Positions 17,615 to 26,075 of a stretch of DNA of 63,968 nucleotides are shown in pieces. The stretch is taken from assembly GCA_964581605.1 (NCBI GenBank), contig CAZOPF010000023.1, forward strand, positions 1 through 63,968. Reading direction: 5' to 3'. This stretch comes from CAADGU01 sp964581605 (GTDB taxonomy: Bacteria; Chloroflexota; Anaerolineae; Promineifilales; Promineifilaceae). The notes below the pieces were generated by a model. The model worked only from the letters and a program-made list of their open reading frames with translations, had not been told where the DNA came from and did not search any database. The position numbers were made by a program, and so were the translations under genes. How positions within the stretch are numbered: the first letter of the stretch is position 1; each line of letters starts with the position of its first letter.

Positions 17615-18805
17615 GTGCGCGTGGCAATGATTGGGCCGTTTGGCCTGCACCCCAAACAGACGATGCGCAGCCGGGCGCTGCCGCTTGCCAAAGAGTTATC
17701 CCGATGCGGCCATGAAGTCTGCCTGTTCATGCCTCCCTGGCATACACCAGAGGCGGCAGATAAAACGTGGCAAGAGGATGGCGTGACGCTGCATTACGTA
17801 TCTTTGCGCGGCGGCGTGCCGGGTATTACCTGGCGGCTGATTCGAGAAACGTTAGCCTGGCAGCCGGATGTGGTGCATGGTTTTAAGCCGAAGGCGTACA
17901 GTGGGCTGGCCTTATGGTGGCTGTGGCAGTTTCACCGCCGCCGTGCCCGCATTGTGCTGGATACGGATGATTGGGAGGGCTGGGGGGGCTGGAATGAGCG
18001 GGAGCCGTACACGGCCGTGCAAAAACAGTTCTTTGCCTGGCAGGAGCGGTGGGGGCTGACTCACTGCCACGCCCTCACCGTGGCCAGCCGCGCCTTGCAA
18101 ACCATCGCCCTCAGCCGGGGTGTGCCGCCGGAGCGGGTGGTCTATGTGCCGAATGGGCCGGGGATCAGTGAGCAGGGGGCAGTGGGCAGTGAGCCGTATT
18201 CAGGGAACAATTTACCGCTTACTGCTGACCGCTCACGGCTTACTTCTCATCGCCCCACCTTGCTCCTCTACAGCCGCTTTTTTGAGTTTGAGGTGTCCCG
18301 GTTGGCGGCGGTTTTACAGGGAGTGCATACGGCCGTGCCCCAATTGGAAATACTCCTGGTGGGCAAAAGTTTGTTTGACGCCGACATCAACCAGTTCCAA
18401 CAATTGCTGGCGGTGGGTGGCTTGTTGGAAGCGATTACGGATGTGGGCTGGGTGGAGCCGGACAGGCTGCCAGAGATGTTGGCGCAGGCCGATGTGGGCA
18501 TTTACCTGATGGATGATACGCTGCTCAACCGGACGAAGTGCCCGGTGAAGCTGGCAGACATGCTGGCGGTGGGGCTGCCGGTGGTGGCGGAAGCGGTGGG
18601 GCAGGTGAGCGAATATGTGGTTCACGGCCGTACCGGATTGCTGCGGCCGTCGGGTGATGTGGAGGGTCTGGTAGCCGATCTCGTTTACCTGCTGCAAAAT
18701 CCGGCCGAACGCCAACAGCTATCTGCGGGAGCCGTCGCGCATATACAAGCTCATTTCACCTGGGAAAAATTAACATCGCTGTTATTGGCTGCCTATACCC
18801 ACTAA
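17615..18805 (+). CDS. Glycosyltransferase, GT4/GT-B family
   Basis: The protein (about 396 residues) begins MRVAMIGPFGLHPKQTMRSR when read from the GTG at 17615, which is a typical GT-B N-terminus; GTG 17621 or ATG 17627 are alternatives. The acceptor half includes HEVCLFMPPWHTPEAADKTW. The donor half includes TLLLYSRFFEFEV, LLVGKSLFDAD and the end block KCPVKLADMLAVGLPVVAEA with VVHGRTGLL, where GT4 enzymes bind the nucleotide sugar. Acceptor unknown. Between the domains, 18163-18254 encodes an in-frame low-complexity insertion (SEQGAVGSEPYSGNN and following) made of intergenic-type repeat DNA. The next gene starts nine bases after the stop. Confidence 0.86.
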   Translation: MRVAMIGPFGLHPKQTMRSRALPLAKELSRCGHEVCLFMPPWHTPEAADKTWQEDGVTLHYVSLRGGVPGITWRLIRETLAWQPDVVHGFKPKAYSGLALWWLWQFHRRRARIVLDTDDWEGWGGWNEREPYTAVQKQFFAWQERWGLTHCHALTVASRALQTIALSRGVPPERVVYVPNGPGISEQGAVGSEPYSGNNLPLTADRSRLTSHRPTLLLYSRFFEFEVSRLAAVLQGVHTAVPQLEILLVGKSLFDADINQFQQLLAVGGLLEAITDVGWVEPDRLPEMLAQADVGIYLMDDTLLNRTKCPVKLADMLAVGLPVVAEAVGQVSEYVVHGRTGLLRPSGDVEGLVADLVYLLQNPAERQQLSAGAVAHIQAHFTWEKLTSLLLAAYTH

Positions 18806-18814
18806 AATGGGGAG

Positions 18815-19846
18815 ATGAAATCACCCTGGGCTAACATTTCGCTGGTGATCATTCTGTCCACATTGCTGATGACGGGCTATTTTGGGCTGGTGAATGGGCA
18901 GGAACGAGCAGCCTGGCGATTATGGCTGCATGGGGCGGCGGCTTATGCCCTGATGGTGCTATTTGTCTGGAAGAGCCAGATTATTTGGGATGCTTACGGC
19001 CGTAAAAAACGTTGGACACGGCCGCGCATCACCTTTGCAATCATGCTGACGTTGCTCCTGGTGGTGGTCTTCATGGGGTTATTCTGGGTGTTTTATGGCC
19101 CGCTTTATCTGGGTGGATTCAGCCTGCTCACTCTGCATATTTACATCGCCTTGCCGGTGATGGCATTGGTGGGCTGGCATCTCTGGCGGATGCGGTTCAT
19201 CTTGAAGGTGAAGGGGGTGGCAGACCGGCGGTTATTTGTGGGCACGGCCGTGTCCGCAGTCGTCGGCGCGTTCTTATGGTGGTCGGTGGGGCGTGGCAAA
19301 GAGTGGGTTGCCCAATCAGAGGACGGCCGTCGCTTTACCGGCTCCTACGAACAGGGCAGCTTTACCGGCCGTTTCCCAACCGTAAGCTGGCTCTTTGATT
19401 CACCCGATCCTATTGACATAACGACGTGGAAATTGGTGGTTGATGGGGCGGTGGCCCGGCCGTTGTCCATGGGATATGAGGCATTGACGCAAATGACGGC
19501 CGTGAGCCAGACAGCCACCCTCGATTGTACCGGCGGCTGGTACAGCACCCAGGTATGGCAAGGCGTCCCGCTGCGGGATGTGCTGGCAGAGGCAGGGTTG
19601 TTAGACACGGCCGAAAGTATCACCGCCATCTCCATCTCCCACTACCGGCGGCGCTTTGCGCTGGCCGAATTGGACGGGATGCTGTTAGCTTACATAGTTG
19701 GCGACGAACCGCTGGTGCATGGGCATGGCGCACCGCTCCGGTTGGTTGTGCCCCATCGGCGCGGCTACGACTGGGTGAAGTGGGTTACGCACATCCACGT
19801 CAACACCACCAGCGCCATCTGGCAATCTCCTCTGCCTCTGCGTTGA
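18815..19846 (+). CDS. Membrane-anchored molybdopterin (sulfite oxidase-like) protein with heme-b-type membrane domain
   Basis: The 343-residue protein has four to five N-terminal membrane helices, then an extracytoplasmic Oxidored_molyb domain. Histidines in or next to the membrane helices (His39 in WLHGAAAY, plus LTLHIYIALP and GWHLWRMRF) could ligate heme b. The soluble part holds ITTWKLVVDGAVARPLSM and the presumed molybdenum-ligand Cys238 in TLDCTGGWYS, followed by WQGVPLRDVL and the VPHRRGYDWVKWV end motif of sulfite oxidase/YedY-like domains. It probably moves electrons between a periplasmic substrate and the quinone pool. It may be co-transcribed with the glycosyltransferase gene. Confidence 0.85.
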   Translation: MKSPWANISLVIILSTLLMTGYFGLVNGQERAAWRLWLHGAAAYALMVLFVWKSQIIWDAYGRKKRWTRPRITFAIMLTLLLVVVFMGLFWVFYGPLYLGGFSLLTLHIYIALPVMALVGWHLWRMRFILKVKGVADRRLFVGTAVSAVVGAFLWWSVGRGKEWVAQSEDGRRFTGSYEQGSFTGRFPTVSWLFDSPDPIDITTWKLVVDGAVARPLSMGYEALTQMTAVSQTATLDCTGGWYSTQVWQGVPLRDVLAEAGLLDTAESITAISISHYRRRFALAELDGMLLAYIVGDEPLVHGHGAPLRLVVPHRRGYDWVKWVTHIHVNTTSAIWQSPLPLR

Positions 19847-19902
19847 TGTGGATAAATGAGATGGAGAGATTGGGAGACTTAGAAACTGCAATCTCTCCTG
19901 AT

Positions 19903-20017
19903 TGGCTGACAAAACTTATCTAACTGCAGAGAACGCGGAGGGCACAGAGGTTAACTAAAGGAGAAATCTCTGCGTTCTCCGCGCCCTCTGCGGTTGAAAA
20001 ATGAAATTTGTCAGTCA
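19903..20017. repeat. Large imperfect hairpin between convergent genes
   Basis: Left arm near 19921-19950 (CTGCAGAGAACGCGGAGGGC and following) and right arm near 19968-19995 (CTCTGCGTTCTCCGCGCCCT and following) are complementary over about 28 bases with a few mismatches. A further outer pair, TGACAAA near 19908 and TTTGTCA near 20007, extends the stem. It sits between the convergent sulfite-oxidase-like and patatin genes and may act as a bidirectional transcription stop, though no clean T-run is present. Confidence 0.65.
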
Positions 20018-20058
20018 ACTAGGCAATCTCTCAATCTCCCAGTCTCTTAATCTTTAAT

Positions 20059-20973
20059 CTACGCCTCGGTAATATCAAACAAGGTGGGCAAATCCAGGTC
20101 GGTGTGATGGTGGGGGCCGCCCACAATCATGCCTGCTTCCGGCAGCGGCGCATAATCCAGAAACGCTTTCGCTAATTCATACGACTCCTGAATCCGCGCT
20201 GAAATGTTAGAAAAGTCCAGCAGCCCTTTGGAAACGGAGCAAGGCGAGGGCAGGTAGAGGACGGGCAGTTGTTCGGCGACGGCCGGCGCTTCCACCAGGG
20301 CACGCTGGCGCAAGGCGGTGTGCAGCGCCCACGTCACCATTTCGGCCACATGGCGCGGCGGGGCCGTGCGCTGGCAGGCGTCGCCCACATCCAGCACCAC
20401 CAGCGAAGCGGCCCCCATCTGGATGGCCGCGCTCATGGGCACATAAGCGGTCAGCGCCCCATCTACATACAATTTGCCGTGAATTTCCACGGGCGGGAAG
20501 ATGCCGGGGATGGCGGTGCTGGCTAACAACGCCTGGTATAAATCCCCTTTGGTGAAAAGGACACCATGATAGGTCATCACGTCGGTTGCCGTCGCGCCAA
20601 AGGGGATGGCGAGGGCTTCAAACTGGCGGGTGGGCAGGGTGCGCACACCCAGGTCAATCAGGTTATGGTTGGGGAAGATGCTGGTGCGGTTGCTGAGGAA
20701 GTGACGCGCCTGATCCAGCTTGCCGCCGGGGAAGATGGCTTCGCGGGTGATGTGGGGCCACACGGCCGTCAGACTGCGCACCCCCTCTGCCATCCCCCAA
20801 CAGGCAATCACCGCCCCGTTGAGCGCCCCCACCGACGCACCCACGATCAGGTCGGGCTGCAAACCGGCCTCGTGGAGGGCCTGCAACATGCCCACCTGCA
20901 CCGCGCCGGAACCGGCCCCGGCGGAGAAGACAAAGGCGATGGGTTTAGGGAGGGAGTGCCAGCGGTTGCTCAT
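20059..20973 (-). CDS. Patatin-like phospholipase
   Basis: The 304-residue protein has the patatin fold markers. A glycine-rich oxyanion loop (FSAGAGSGAVQVGML) is in place. The nucleophile Ser47 lies in GASVG, and the catalytic Asp lies in YVDGALTAYVP near residue 170. It should hydrolyse lipid acyl chains, either as housekeeping lipid turnover or as an effector; nothing nearby decides this. There is no signal peptide. I start at the ATG at 20973 (MSNRWHSLPKPIAFVFSAG); the eight upstream residues come from a palindromic repeat. Confidence 0.92.
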   Translation of the reverse strand: MSNRWHSLPKPIAFVFSAGAGSGAVQVGMLQALHEAGLQPDLIVGASVGALNGAVIACWGMAEGVRSLTAVWPHITREAIFPGGKLDQARHFLSNRTSIFPNHNLIDLGVRTLPTRQFEALAIPFGATATDVMTYHGVLFTKGDLYQALLASTAIPGIFPPVEIHGKLYVDGALTAYVPMSAAIQMGAASLVVLDVGDACQRTAPPRHVAEMVTWALHTALRQRALVEAPAVAEQLPVLYLPSPCSVSKGLLDFSNISARIQESYELAKAFLDYAPLPEAGMIVGGPHHHTDLDLPTLFDITEA

Positions 20974-20980
20974 AATGGGT

Positions 20981-21003
20981 GAGACGTTGCATTGCAACGT
21001 CTC
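20981..21003. repeat. Perfect palindrome GAGACGTTGCA-T-TGCAACGTCTC
   Basis: Eleven-base perfect arms around a single T, lying just upstream of the patatin start and 16 bases from the 3' end of the glycoside hydrolase gene. Palindromes of this kind occur as interspersed repeats in many genomes. A symmetric operator for a regulator is the alternative. Confidence 0.8.
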
Positions 21004-21018
21004 TACAATACACCGTTC

Positions 21019-22290
21019 TCACTCTTTTGGGGCGGCGGCGAGGGAAAAATAGAGTGGCCTTTTAGTCCCATCGGGGCGCAGCAGGCTATAGCCGGATTCG
21101 GAAAATGCCGTTCCCAGCAATGGGCCAAAGTTCAGATTCCACAAAATCATTGGCCCGGTCACGTCTCCGGCCTGCCCCATTGCAAAAGCGTGCAGCGTGT
21201 ATTCAGCCTGCTGCCATTCGTTCACGTCGGCCATAAACGCGGCTTCGGCGGGGGGAGCGGCGGCCACATTCTCAAAGCTGCCCCAACCAAATTCTGTTAC
21301 CCATAGGGGCAAATCCTCACCGTTTTCAGACAGGATGCGCCGGTAATCGCGTAGGGTGTCGGCGAAGAAGAAACTGGGATGGTTGTTATGGCTATGAGTG
21401 AGGGGTGAGGGGTGGTCGGCCGTGCTGTCTGGTGGGTTGCCATATCCATAGGGATGCACACCGAGGGCGTCTACCAGTTCAGCCACGCCTGCCTGGAGCA
21501 TTTCCTGGAGAAAGAGGCGGTCGTCTACGGCCGTGACCCGATCATTGATCCCCGTCACGGCCGGCGCACCGGCAATCAATACCGCGTCGGGGTCGGCGGC
21601 CCGCACGCCCGTCGCGCCTGCTTGCAACAATTCAACGAAGGCGGCCCCGCCTAATGGAAAACCGTTCCATTCCCGCTGCAAATTCGGCTCGTTCCACAAT
21701 TCATAAGCGGCTACCCGCCCCTGGTAGCGTGCCGCCAGCGTGTGCATGAACCGTTCATACAGGGCAAAGTCAGACGGTGGGCCATCCATCTCGGTGGTGG
21801 GGCGGCTCCATTCCGGCGCTTTGCTCACGCTCAGTAAAACGTTCAAGCCCTGGGCGTTGGCGCGATTGACAAAAGCATCCAGTTCGGCCAAACGTTCCTG
21901 GTGCAGTTGGCCCGGTTCTGGCTCATACAACTTCCAGGAGACCTGCACCTTCACCCAACCCACACCTAGCGCGGCCAGGTGGGCAAAAATCTCATTCTGG
22001 TCGCGTTCCATCAGATGAATTTGCACCCCCAACAGGTCGCGTTGTAGTGGCGGGCCGGTGTAGGCGGGGAATGATGGTGTGGCGGTGATGAGGGGAGCAG
22101 GTGAGGGGGTGACAAGGTGAGGGGGTGAAGGGGTGACAGGGTGAAAGGGTGAAGGGGTGACAAGGTGAAGAGGTGACACGGCAACATGGGGTGAAGGTGT
22201 CAACATGTCACCTTGCCACCGTGTCACCGTGTTATTACGGCAGGCAGCCAGCAGCAGGCAGAGTAAAAGAAGGGGCAGGCTCACACGCAT
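21019..22290 (-). CDS. Glycoside hydrolase (clan A, GH5/GH39-like) lipoprotein
   Basis: The 423-residue protein has a lipoprotein signal ending LLAAC (Cys17). A repetitive HLVTPSP-type linker follows, then a (beta/alpha)8 hydrolase domain. The acid/base motif YELWNEPN and the nucleophile motif LWVTEFGWGS are intact, as in clan A glycosidases. Other segments (GVGWVKVQVSWKLYEPEPG, ALGVHPYGYG, GPMILWNLNFGP) fit the family. It should cleave beta-glycosides at the cell surface; the substrate is unknown. The linker at about 22080-22210 is built from the GGTGA/TCACC repeat seen between genes. It is divergent from yigZ with only 54 bp between starts. Confidence 0.87.
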   Translation of the reverse strand: MRVSLPLLLLCLLLAACRNNTVTRWQGDMLTPSPHVAVSPLHLVTPSPFHPVTPSPPHLVTPSPAPLITATPSFPAYTGPPLQRDLLGVQIHLMERDQNEIFAHLAALGVGWVKVQVSWKLYEPEPGQLHQERLAELDAFVNRANAQGLNVLLSVSKAPEWSRPTTEMDGPPSDFALYERFMHTLAARYQGRVAAYELWNEPNLQREWNGFPLGGAAFVELLQAGATGVRAADPDAVLIAGAPAVTGINDRVTAVDDRLFLQEMLQAGVAELVDALGVHPYGYGNPPDSTADHPSPLTHSHNNHPSFFFADTLRDYRRILSENGEDLPLWVTEFGWGSFENVAAAPPAEAAFMADVNEWQQAEYTLHAFAMGQAGDVTGPMILWNLNFGPLLGTAFSESGYSLLRPDGTKRPLYFSLAAAPKE

Positions 22291-22344
22291 GGGGCGATTC
22301 TAGGGCAGGTGGCAAGGGGGCGCAACGGCCGTTACAATTCCCTC

Positions 22345-22980
22345 ATGTCTACCCCATACCCCATCCCGGCGGCGGAGACGCGCGTGGAAATGGAGGTCAA
22401 AAATTCGCGGTTTATCGCTACGGCCGTGCCCGTTTTCAGCGTGAACGAAGCCAAAGCGTTCATCGCCCGGATGCGCACGGAATTTAGCGACGCCAGCCAC
22501 AATGTGCCTGCTTTTCTGGTTGGTTTTGGGCCATCGGTGACGGCGCATTGCAGTGATGATGGAGAGCCATCAGGGACGGCGGGACGGCCGTTGCTGGCCG
22601 TGTTGCAGGGCAGTGGATTGGGTGATGTGGCGGTGGTGGTGACACGCTATTTTGGGGGCACAAAACTGGGGACAGGGGGGCTGGTGCGGGCCTACACAGA
22701 CGCAGGCAAAGCGGTGCTGACGGCCGTGCCCCGCGCCGAAAAAGTGCCCACCCACACAGTGATGTTGGCCCTGCCCTACCCCTTGCTGGAACGGGTGCGG
22801 CTGTTGGTGGGGCAGTTTGGCGGCCGTGTCCTGGAAGAAGAATTTGCGGCCGACATCACCCTTACCGCTCAGTTCCGGGTGGCACAGTTCCCCGCGTTTC
22901 AAGACGCGCTGCGGGAACTATCACACGGCACATTGGCGGCCGAAATTGTGGAGACAATAGTGGAGATTCAGCGGTTGTAG
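22345..22980 (+). CDS. yigZ: YigZ/IMPACT family protein (UPF0029)
   Basis: The 211-residue protein starts at the ATG at 22345 (MSTPYPIPAAETRVEMEVKN). It has the UPF0029 core: EVKNSRFIATA, the HNVPAFLVGF segment, SDDGEPSGTAGRPLL and VVVTRYFGGTKLGTGGLVRA. A C-terminal DUF1949-type domain follows from about residue 140. Eukaryotic IMPACT modulates the Gcn2 pathway; the bacterial role is not established. Prolyl or translation-linked functions have been suggested from structure only. Coding strength is clear and the start is well defined by conservation. Confidence 0.93.
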   Translation: MSTPYPIPAAETRVEMEVKNSRFIATAVPVFSVNEAKAFIARMRTEFSDASHNVPAFLVGFGPSVTAHCSDDGEPSGTAGRPLLAVLQGSGLGDVAVVVTRYFGGTKLGTGGLVRAYTDAGKAVLTAVPRAEKVPTHTVMLALPYPLLERVRLLVGQFGGRVLEEEFAADITLTAQFRVAQFPAFQDALRELSHGTLAAEIVETIVEIQRL

Positions 22981-23026
22981 TTTGTGGAGTCGTGGCTTTA
23001 GCCAGTATGATTTGCAAAACTACCAC

Positions 23027-23713
23027 TTACACCATTACTGCTTCGTCTATGGCGGGCACAATTGGCTGAACGGCCGTCTTCGCCCGCACCTCATTCGCCC
23101 ACCCCATCACATCCACCGTGATGGGCGGCCAGGTGTTGTAGTGGCCGGGAATCACTACCTCAGGTTTGAGATACGCCAGTGCCAGCAAGGCGTCCTCTGG
23201 CCCCATAGTGAAATTGTCGCCGATAGGCAGCACAGCCACATCCAGCCCGGACGCGCCAATCAACCCCATATCGGAAAAGAGCGCGGTGTCACCGGAAAAG
23301 TAAATTTTACGGCCGTCAACGCTCAATAAATACCCGCCCGGATCACCACCATAGCTGCCGTCTGGTAAACCAGAACTGTGCAAAGCCGGTGTCATTTTCA
23401 CCCGGCCGAAGGGGAAGTTGTAGCCACCACCTGTGTTCATAGCGTGGCAGTTATTGTGCCCCTGTTTCACGATCCAGTTCACAATCTCAAAATTGGCAAT
23501 CACTTGTGCGCCAGTGCGTTTAGCCAGAGCTACCGTATCGGCAATATGATCCATATGGCCGTGTGTTTGCAGGATAAAATCGGCGGGGACATCGGCTACG
23601 GCCGTCTTCGCCGATGGATTATTTGGCGCAAAAAATGGGTCCACCACAATGTGTGTCCCGTTGACGTTTAACGAAAATGTGGCATGTCCGTGCCAGGTAA
23701 TGGAAATAGTCAT
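23027..23713 (-). CDS. UPF0173 metallo-beta-lactamase-fold hydrolase
   Basis: The 228-residue protein begins MTISITWHGHATFSLNVNGT and contains the MBL metal motif HGHMDH (THGHMDHIADT). A further metal-ligand segment is NTGGGYNFPFGRVKMTPALH, followed by IYFSGDTALFSDMG and VIPGHYNTWPPI. These match the UPF0173/YtkL family of zinc- or manganese-dependent hydrolases. The substrate is unknown. It has no signal peptide, so it is cytoplasmic. The TTTCC-AAAGGAGG region upstream of the ATG at 23713 provides a ribosome-binding site. Confidence 0.93.
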   Translation of the reverse strand: MTISITWHGHATFSLNVNGTHIVVDPFFAPNNPSAKTAVADVPADFILQTHGHMDHIADTVALAKRTGAQVIANFEIVNWIVKQGHNNCHAMNTGGGYNFPFGRVKMTPALHSSGLPDGSYGGDPGGYLLSVDGRKIYFSGDTALFSDMGLIGASGLDVAVLPIGDNFTMGPEDALLALAYLKPEVVIPGHYNTWPPITVDVMGWANEVRAKTAVQPIVPAIDEAVMV

Positions 23714-23829
23714 GGAAACCTCCTTTGGGATCAGGAATTATGAAGGATAAAACATAGACGTGCCTTCATAGGAAATGTTGTCTGGTAAGTATAAGGAGAG
23801 GGGAAAGGGGCGTCAAACGAGGAAGGGAA

Positions 23830-23862
23830 ACGAAAACGGCCGTCTCCTGTGAGACGGCCGTT
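23830..23862 (-). terminator. Rho-independent terminator with ACGGCCGT arms
   Basis: On the minus strand the arm AACGGCCGTCTC (complement of 23851-23862) pairs perfectly with GAGACGGCCGTT (23835-23846) around a 4-base loop. It is followed by TTTTCGTTT. It lies 27 bases downstream of the lytic transglycosylase stop. Both arms contain the window-wide ACGGCCGT octamer. Confidence 0.85.
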
Positions 23863-23888
23863 CAACCAAAATGCCAGAAAAACAGAGA

Positions 23889-24698
23889 TTACTGCAAACC
23901 CAAATTTGCCGCGGCGCGGGCACAACCACCAGCCCCACCGGCCGCCAGCCACTCATTCAGCCGGGTGCTTTCAGCACGGCCGGCGGCAGCATCTTCATAA
24001 ATACCTGTAGCCCAATAAAAATAGCGTTGTGTCTCGGCCGGCCAATTCTCGTAACGCTTCACCGCATTTCCCGGCCCACCGTTATACCCGGCAAAAGCCA
24101 ACCCTGGTTCGCCAAACTGCTCGAGCAGCGTGGCTAGAAATGACATACCACGCAGCGCGTTCGTGTCTGGATTAAACGCATCTTCACCTGCCTGAAAGTG
24201 AAATGGCATCACCTGGAAAAGCCCTTGCGCACCAGAGCCAGACAACGCGGCCGGATCACCGCACGATTCAATCTGCATCACCGTGGCCACCATGTTGGGG
24301 TCCAGCCCATGTTCAGCCGCCCAGGCCACAATCTGCGGCGTCCAGTATTGCACTTCCCGCGTAAAAAGAGGGGAGATGCCACCACCGGCAAAAGTGGTGA
24401 CATTCCCGGTGTTGGCGGCACCATTGGCCGTATTGTCAGCTGCGCCTCGACCTTGAATTCGCGGCGCAGCAAGCCCGACAAACAACAAGGTACCCAGCAC
24501 CACAAATGCCAGAATGATCATCATGCGCTGTTGAATGGGATTCATACCATAACCAGTATACTCAGGCGGCCAAAATCCTTCATCTTCAACCCAGTACTCG
24601 TGCGGCGCATTATATTCTGGCAGTGGCTGTAAAGCGGTTGGGTGTGCTTTGCGGACAACAGGTTGTCTTTGGACATACTGTTGATTATAAACTGTCAT
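23889..24698 (-). CDS. Membrane-anchored lytic transglycosylase (SLT domain)
   Basis: The 269-residue protein has a Tyr/Pro-rich cytoplasmic N-terminus (MTVYNQQYVQRQPVV and on). A single membrane helix follows (MMIILAFVVLGTLLFVGLA, about residues 59-77), then an external SLT domain. The catalytic Glu is in MQIESCGDP, followed by GAQGLFQVMPFHF and AFAGYNGGPGNAVKRY, the standard SLT motif order. It should cleave peptidoglycan glycan strands in wall turnover or to open space for machinery. The preceding minus-strand gene is a membrane protein with a Pro-rich tail, but a repeat element lies between, so co-transcription is uncertain. Confidence 0.93.
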   Translation of the reverse strand: MTVYNQQYVQRQPVVRKAHPTALQPLPEYNAPHEYWVEDEGFWPPEYTGYGMNPIQQRMMIILAFVVLGTLLFVGLAAPRIQGRGAADNTANGAANTGNVTTFAGGGISPLFTREVQYWTPQIVAWAAEHGLDPNMVATVMQIESCGDPAALSGSGAQGLFQVMPFHFQAGEDAFNPDTNALRGMSFLATLLEQFGEPGLAFAGYNGGPGNAVKRYENWPAETQRYFYWATGIYEDAAAGRAESTRLNEWLAAGGAGGCARAAANLGLQ

Positions 24699-24769
24699 AG
24701 CTGCCTCAAAAAAGAAGGGGATTGAGAGATTCTGTGCCTGAATCTCCCAATCTCAAGTTCCACCTTAGT

Positions 24770-24880
24770 GATCGTTTGCAAATAAGTTAGCGATTGGGTG
24801 ATTGGGTAATTGGGCAATTAAGTAATTGAAGCGGCTAATTACCAAATTACTCAATTACATAATTACTACACGGTTACTTA
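24770..24880. repeat. ~105-bp interspersed element, copy B (inverted)
   Basis: Reverse-complement copy of 12290-12392, slightly longer because of an extra GGGTAATT-type unit. The outer end (TTACTTA, 24874-24880) provides the TAA stop of the membrane protein gene that ends at 24878. Confidence 0.85.
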
Positions 24881-25738
24881 GTTTCGGTTACGCGGCCGGG
24901 CCTGAACACCATGGATAGGTGGCTGACGCATGATGGCGGGGCGTGGCGGCCGCTGCCGGACTCGTGATGCGGGGGGCATGACAGGCGCGGCGGCCGGCGG
25001 CGGCGCAGGCTGGCCTGGTTTCGCCATAATTGGCTCATAATGCAGTTCTTCAGTGAAGCTGGCCTGGGGCGCAGGCGAAACTGGTTTGGGTGCAGGGCGG
25101 TTGATTCGGCTGCGCTGTGGGGCAGGTACCGCGGTGGTATGTGTGGGAAGTGGTTCGGCCGCGGTACGTTTTTGCTGCTGCGGCCGCATATAATTTTGTG
25201 TGGAGTTGCCCATTGAATGAATGTCAAAGATATGTTCACCGGCTACCGAAAATGCGCCGATGAACAAGATGCGGGTCAACCAGACCAGCACGGCCACAAA
25301 AATGGGCACGTACAACAGGAGTTGTTCACGACTCAATACCTCATTACCAAAGTTGTGATTGAGCAATGCTAACGAAATGGCCCACCAGGTCAGGATGGCG
25401 TTCATGGTCGCCCCCAGTAGCCAGGCGCCGGTGAGATACCATACTTCTTTTGGCTCCTGGCGGCCCTTTTCTGGGGTGAAGATGCGAATCAACCCGGCAA
25501 AATCAATGGCGCAGAAAGCGATGGCCAGAATGGTTGCCCATTGGATGCCCAGAAAGGTGATCTCGCCCAACAGGCTGCGCAGTGCATATTGGCTGGTGTC
25601 AAAATTGAAAATTTCAAATGCTATTAAAGCCACCAATAATACTGCGCCAACCAGAAATTTTTTGGGCACATTGGCCCCCAACTGGGAGAGCCGATTACCC
25701 ACAGCAGTGCGTGATTGATAGTATTGACTGTTTTTCAT
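24878..25738 (-). CDS. Four-helix membrane protein with Pro/Arg-rich tail, unknown function
   Basis: The 286-residue protein has about four membrane helices (FLVGAVLLVALIAFEIF, then LGIQWATILAIAFCAIDFAG, then WLLGATMNAILTWWAISLAL, then LYVPIFVAVLVWLTRILFIG). A long cytoplasmic tail of about 110 residues follows, rich in Pro, Arg and Gln and likely disordered. I do not recognise a family. The ATG at 25738 is preceded by AGAGG at seven bases; earlier in-frame codons look non-coding. Its neighbour is a wall hydrolase, so an envelope role is possible. The stop codon is contributed by the repeat at 24770-24880. Confidence 0.7.
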   Translation of the reverse strand: MKNSQYYQSRTAVGNRLSQLGANVPKKFLVGAVLLVALIAFEIFNFDTSQYALRSLLGEITFLGIQWATILAIAFCAIDFAGLIRIFTPEKGRQEPKEVWYLTGAWLLGATMNAILTWWAISLALLNHNFGNEVLSREQLLLYVPIFVAVLVWLTRILFIGAFSVAGEHIFDIHSMGNSTQNYMRPQQQKRTAAEPLPTHTTAVPAPQRSRINRPAPKPVSPAPQASFTEELHYEPIMAKPGQPAPPPAAAPVMPPASRVRQRPPRPAIMRQPPIHGVQARPRNRN

Positions 25739-25997
25739 GGCTAATCCTCTTTTCCACTTTGCCCCTCTGCAAGAGGCTCTTTTGCCACCCATTCTTCAAA
25801 ACTATGGTTCTGTGCCGCCGTTTGGGGTGGCTATCACCCGGCGATACAGTTGTTAGCAGGGTAGGGATAGCCGGGGGCGCATCCGGCTGATCCCTTAAGA
25901 AAAGTGTGCAGAACATCTGTTCTGGTAAAAAATAGCACACCTGTTCTGTTCAGTCAAGCAGAAATGTTCTAATTTGTGGCAGTAGGTGTCACAGGAG

Positions 25998-26075
25998 GGG
26001 GTGTTGGGGTGTTGGGGTGTTGGGGTGTTGGGGTGTTGGGGTGGTGGGGTGAATACTTGAGAACCTGGACACCTA
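25998..26075. repeat. GTGTTGGG tandem repeat, left of gap
   Basis: At least five 8-base GTGTTGGG units followed by GTGGTGGGGTGAATACTTGA and GAACCTGGACACCTA. The last ~54 bases are identical to the sequence right after the gap (26176-26230). Confidence 0.85.
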
